Assembly: GCA_934646185.1 (NCBI GenBank)
Contig: CAKUEH010000003.1
Span: 62,001-126,000, forward strand
DNA length: 64,000 nt
Direction of reading: 5' to 3'
Origin: an uncultured Oscillospiraceae bacterium
GTDB taxonomy: Bacteria; Bacillota; Clostridia; Oscillospirales; Oscillospiraceae
Part shown: piece by piece, positions 61,812 through 64,000 of the stretch
Position numbering within the stretch: position 1 is the stretch's first letter
Layout: every line of letters starts with the position of its first letter
Position numbers and translations under genes: made by a program
The notes under the pieces: generated by a model
Told to the model about the DNA's origin: nothing
What the model saw: only the letters and a program-made list of their open reading frames with translations
Databases searched by the model: none

Positions 61812-62815
61812 TTGCCTGCCTCCTTCTGCTTTGCGTATTTTTGCTGATAGACCAGATGCTGCAGGGCGATATCCGCGCGGGACAGCTGGGCGCGCTCGCC
61901 GAGCGCCGCCGTGTGCAGCGCGCAGACGGCAGCCTTGTCCGCGAGAACGGCCAGCGCCTGCGTATCGCCCTCGTCCTTGCCGCAGACGACCGCGCCAACG
62001 CCCGGCACCAGAACCGCGCAGCGCTTATCCAGCGCGGCTGAAATTTCGCCCGCCGCGGCGCTCTGCGTGACCGGGATCACCGGGCCGATCATCTGCGCCA
62101 TGTCGTCGAGCTGCGCGCGGATGGGGCGGTTCAACGCCGCCATGGTCAGAAGCGCGTCTGTCCGCGCGGCGCGGGCCGGCGGGTGTGCGTGCCGCACCTT
62201 GGCAAGCACGGAATCCAGCTGCTTCTGCTCCATGACCGGCGCGGATTCCTCCAATACGCCCTGCCAGCAGCGGCGGCAGAGCCGCTCGAGCAGCTGCGCG
62301 CGCTGAAGCGCTTCATCATGGCTGCGTGCGCAGATCAAAACGCCGTGGTGCGCCATCAGGATCGTCCGCGCTCCGCGCTCCATGGCTGCGCGCACCGCGC
62401 TTTGCAGCGTTTTCGTGCCCGGCAGACCGTAGCTCGCCGCGGCTATGCCGCCGAGCTGCTGTCGTTCCTCGCCGGTAAAGCAGCCGGGCTGATAGCCGCA
62501 CAGGCCCAGCGCCGAGGCGTAGGTCTGGTGCGTATGAATGACAAAATTGACGTCCTCAAACATCGAATAGGCGAGCACGTGTACCGCCCGTTCGCCGGAC
62601 GGCCTGCGCGGGCCGGTCCATTTTCCGTCCGTGAGATCACACAGTGCAATATCCTCCGGCGTGATGCTGCAGTAGTCCATGCCGCTGGGCGTGATCAGAT
62701 AATGCGTTTCGTCCGCGCGGGATGAAACGTTGCCCCATGTCCGGGCGACGAGCCCGTCTTCCAGCAGCGCGCGGCCCGTATCGCAGATGCACATCCGTAA
62801 AGCCTGATCTTCCAT
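61808..62815 (-). CDS. Class II aldolase/adducin-family protein, two-domain form
   Basis: A 335-residue protein. Residues 1-210 form a complete class II aldolase: NVSSRADETHYLITPSGMDY (phosphate site), NFVIHTHQTYASAL (zinc His pair) and ILMAHHGVLICARS (further His). Residues 215-335 are a second, partial aldolase-like domain (KRCAVLVPGVGAVVCGKDEG) lacking the zinc histidines, as is common in Firmicutes fuculose-phosphate-aldolase relatives. It should cleave a ketose-1-phosphate to DHAP and an aldehyde. It is coupled to the sugar kinase upstream (three-base gap) and GtrA downstream. Confidence 0.85.
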   Translation of the reverse strand: MEDQALRMCICDTGRALLEDGLVARTWGNVSSRADETHYLITPSGMDYCSITPEDIALCDLTDGKWTGPRRPSGERAVHVLAYSMFEDVNFVIHTHQTYASALGLCGYQPGCFTGEERQQLGGIAAASYGLPGTKTLQSAVRAAMERGARTILMAHHGVLICARSHDEALQRAQLLERLCRRCWQGVLEESAPVMEQKQLDSVLAKVRHAHPPARAARTDALLTMAALNRPIRAQLDDMAQMIGPVIPVTQSAAAGEISAALDKRCAVLVPGVGAVVCGKDEGDTQALAVLADKAAVCALHTAALGERAQLSRADIALQHLVYQQKYAKQKEAGK

Positions 62816-62818
62816 TGC

Positions 62819-64000
62819 TTATGCCTCCTTCAGCCTGTTCAGCAGGGCAAAATTCTTCCTGTTCGATGCGTACAGCTGCCGGAACACGCGGTAATTACGG
62901 TCATAGACCGGCTTTAAGGCCGCGTCCGGCGTATAGCACCCGTTGACCTTCACATGCGCGGCGGCCTGCGTCAGATCCGGGAACAGTCCGCTTCCGACCG
63001 CGGCGAGCATCGCCGCGCCGATGGCGCCGACGTCCTTCGTGTTTTCGACCGTCTCGACCGTCCGGCCCGTGATATCGGCCAGCATCTGGCACGTCACCTT
63101 TGACAGCGCTCCGCCGCCGACGAAGCGGATAACGGAGGCGGTCTTCGTCTTCCGCTCCTCGCATTCGAGCATCCAGCGCAGATGGAAGCAGATGCCCTCC
63201 AATACCGCCCGCAGCATCTGCGCCTTGCCCGTCTCCAGCCGGATGTTGAAGAACATCCCGGCTGCCGCCGGGTCTTCAAACGGACAGCGGTTGCCGTGCA
63301 GCCACGGCGTAAAGATCACGCCGCCCGAGCCCGGCGCGACCTGCGCGACGGTGTCGGACATGTAGTCGTACAGACTCTCGTAGACGCTCTCCTGACTCTC
63401 GGCCACGTCGGTCTTGGACAGGTAGATATTGACCTCGTCCAGCACCAGATGATCCTTGACCCATTCAAAGCACTTGCCTGCCGTCTCCATTTCGGCGAAA
63501 TAATTGTATTTGCCCTTCTCCGCGCCGACGATGCCCGCGATCATCGCGGTGAGATCGACCGCCTGATGATCCATCACCGTCCCGACCCAGCCGGACGTGC
63601 CGGAATAGATATGCGTGCTGCCGGCGGCGGTGCAGCCTGCGCCGACGCCGATGAGCGTTGCGTCGCCGCCGCCTCCGTAGACCCGCGTGCCGGGGCAGAG
63701 ACCGAGCTCCTGCGCGGCCTGCTCCGTCAGGAGGCCCGCCACGTCGGTGCATTCGATGATCTTCGCCAGATGCCGCGTCTCGACGCCGTACATCCGGCAG
63801 AGCGCCTCGTTCCAGCCCTCGCAGCCGGGGCGGGTGTCATAAAGGAACGTCGAATAGGCCGAGTCGCGCGTCATGACGAATTCGCCGGTCGCCCGGGCGA
63901 TGAGCGATTCCTTCACATCCAGCCACTTGTGGGCCTTTTGGAAGATCTCCGGCTCGTGCGCCTGCACCCATTTGTATTTCCAGAGCGGGTCCTTGACGCT
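62819..64000 (-). CDS. FGGY-family carbohydrate kinase, N-terminus beyond the window
   Basis: The frame is open to base 64000; about 394 C-terminal residues are present. WLDVKESLIARATGEFVMTR and DTRPGCEGWNEALCRMYGVE are from the first domain; VYGGGGDATLIGVGAGCTAA, FTPWLHGNRCPFEDPAAAGM and RFVGGGALSKVTCQMLADIT with VENTKDVGAIGAAMLAAVGS are the ATPase and substrate motifs of FGGY kinases (xylulose/fuculose/rhamnulose type). It phosphorylates a sugar or ketose and feeds the aldolase encoded next. The missing part is the first roughly 100 residues with the nucleotide-binding start. Confidence 0.9.
   Translation of the reverse strand, partial: SVKDPLWKYKWVQAHEPEIFQKAHKWLDVKESLIARATGEFVMTRDSAYSTFLYDTRPGCEGWNEALCRMYGVETRHLAKIIECTDVAGLLTEQAAQELGLCPGTRVYGGGGDATLIGVGAGCTAAGSTHIYSGTSGWVGTVMDHQAVDLTAMIAGIVGAEKGKYNYFAEMETAGKCFEWVKDHLVLDEVNIYLSKTDVAESQESVYESLYDYMSDTVAQVAPGSGGVIFTPWLHGNRCPFEDPAAAGMFFNIRLETGKAQMLRAVLEGICFHLRWMLECEERKTKTASVIRFVGGGALSKVTCQMLADITGRTVETVENTKDVGAIGAAMLAAVGSGLFPDLTQAAAHVKVNGCYTPDAALKPVYDRNYRVFRQLYASNRKNFALLNRLKEA

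Noticed and set aside
1..64000. tRNA, rRNA or CRISPR loci
   Set aside because: No cloverleaf with a GTTC-type T loop and CCA-like end, no rRNA segment and no regularly spaced repeat array was recognised while reading both strands; the repeats found are inverted or dispersed. A tRNA scan would be needed to exclude a missed tRNA.

Overview
The window looks like a chromosomal segment of a GC-rich, Gram-positive, probably gut-associated Clostridia member; Oscillospiraceae-like is my best guess. Support: strong AGGAGG ribosome sites, TTGACA/TATAAT-type promoters, a cdaA-cdaR-yicC-remA-gmk-rpoZ cluster, a sortase-anchored (LPMTG) surface protein, an SLH-anchored lysozyme, lipoprotein-type ABC binding proteins, and dispersed CCCCTACA / GGCTCCCC inverted repeats of a kind I associate with that family. 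The taxonomic call is inference.

Layout. (1) 1-31.3 kb is a glycan-utilisation island: SGNH hydrolase fragment, GH43, MATE exporter, LacI regulator, a complete but frameshifted sugar ABC transporter, GH78, GH106-like, GH94, an exo/endonuclease/phosphatase-family enzyme, a truncated GH29 fucosidase, a second GH78, a GH20-like enzyme, a second ABC transporter divergent from a membrane-anchored AraC regulator, remnants of a Gfo/Idh dehydrogenase and a GH38 mannosidase, and a second GH106-like enzyme. The enzyme set suggests rhamnose-, fucose-, xylose/arabinose- and hexosamine-containing polysaccharide or glycoprotein glycans. (2) 31.4-35.7 kb is housekeeping (minus strand): cdaA, cdaR, yicC, remA, gmk, rpoZ, with a 161-bp palindrome between cdaR and yicC. 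(3) 35.7-39.9 kb holds a repeat island, a cysteine desulfurase with its DUF3343 partner, and a lysine-riboswitch-controlled NhaC-type transporter. (4) 40-44.5 kb encodes one large His/Cys-repeat, Cna-B-like surface protein. (5) 44.6-49.5 kb is a pst phosphate operon with a pyridoxal-kinase-like gene inserted between pstA and pstB. (6) 49.5-55.6 kb has small enzymes, priA, an SLH-lysozyme and an ArsC-like protein. (7) 55.7-59.6 kb is a third sugar ABC operon preceded by a strong promoter, a 19-codon ORF and a perfect 24-bp hairpin. (8) 59.9-64 kb is a tightly overlapping operon: FGGY sugar kinase (cut by the window end), class II aldolase, GtrA protein, class-III aminotransferase.

The most striking pattern is that nearly all broken genes lie in the glycan island: a frameshifted binding protein, two deletion joints that weld unrelated genes together (phosphatase-family/fucosidase and dehydrogenase/mannosidase), a frameshift in an A7 tract, an in-frame TGA and an internal deletion. 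The 31-64 kb part shows no comparable damage. The best candidates for something undescribed are the promoter/19-aa ORF/giant hairpin unit at 59.4-59.6 kb, the 161-bp palindrome at 33.4 kb, the 274-bp TIR element at 20.0 kb and the four-repeat operator at 23.9 kb. No tRNA, rRNA or CRISPR array was recognised.
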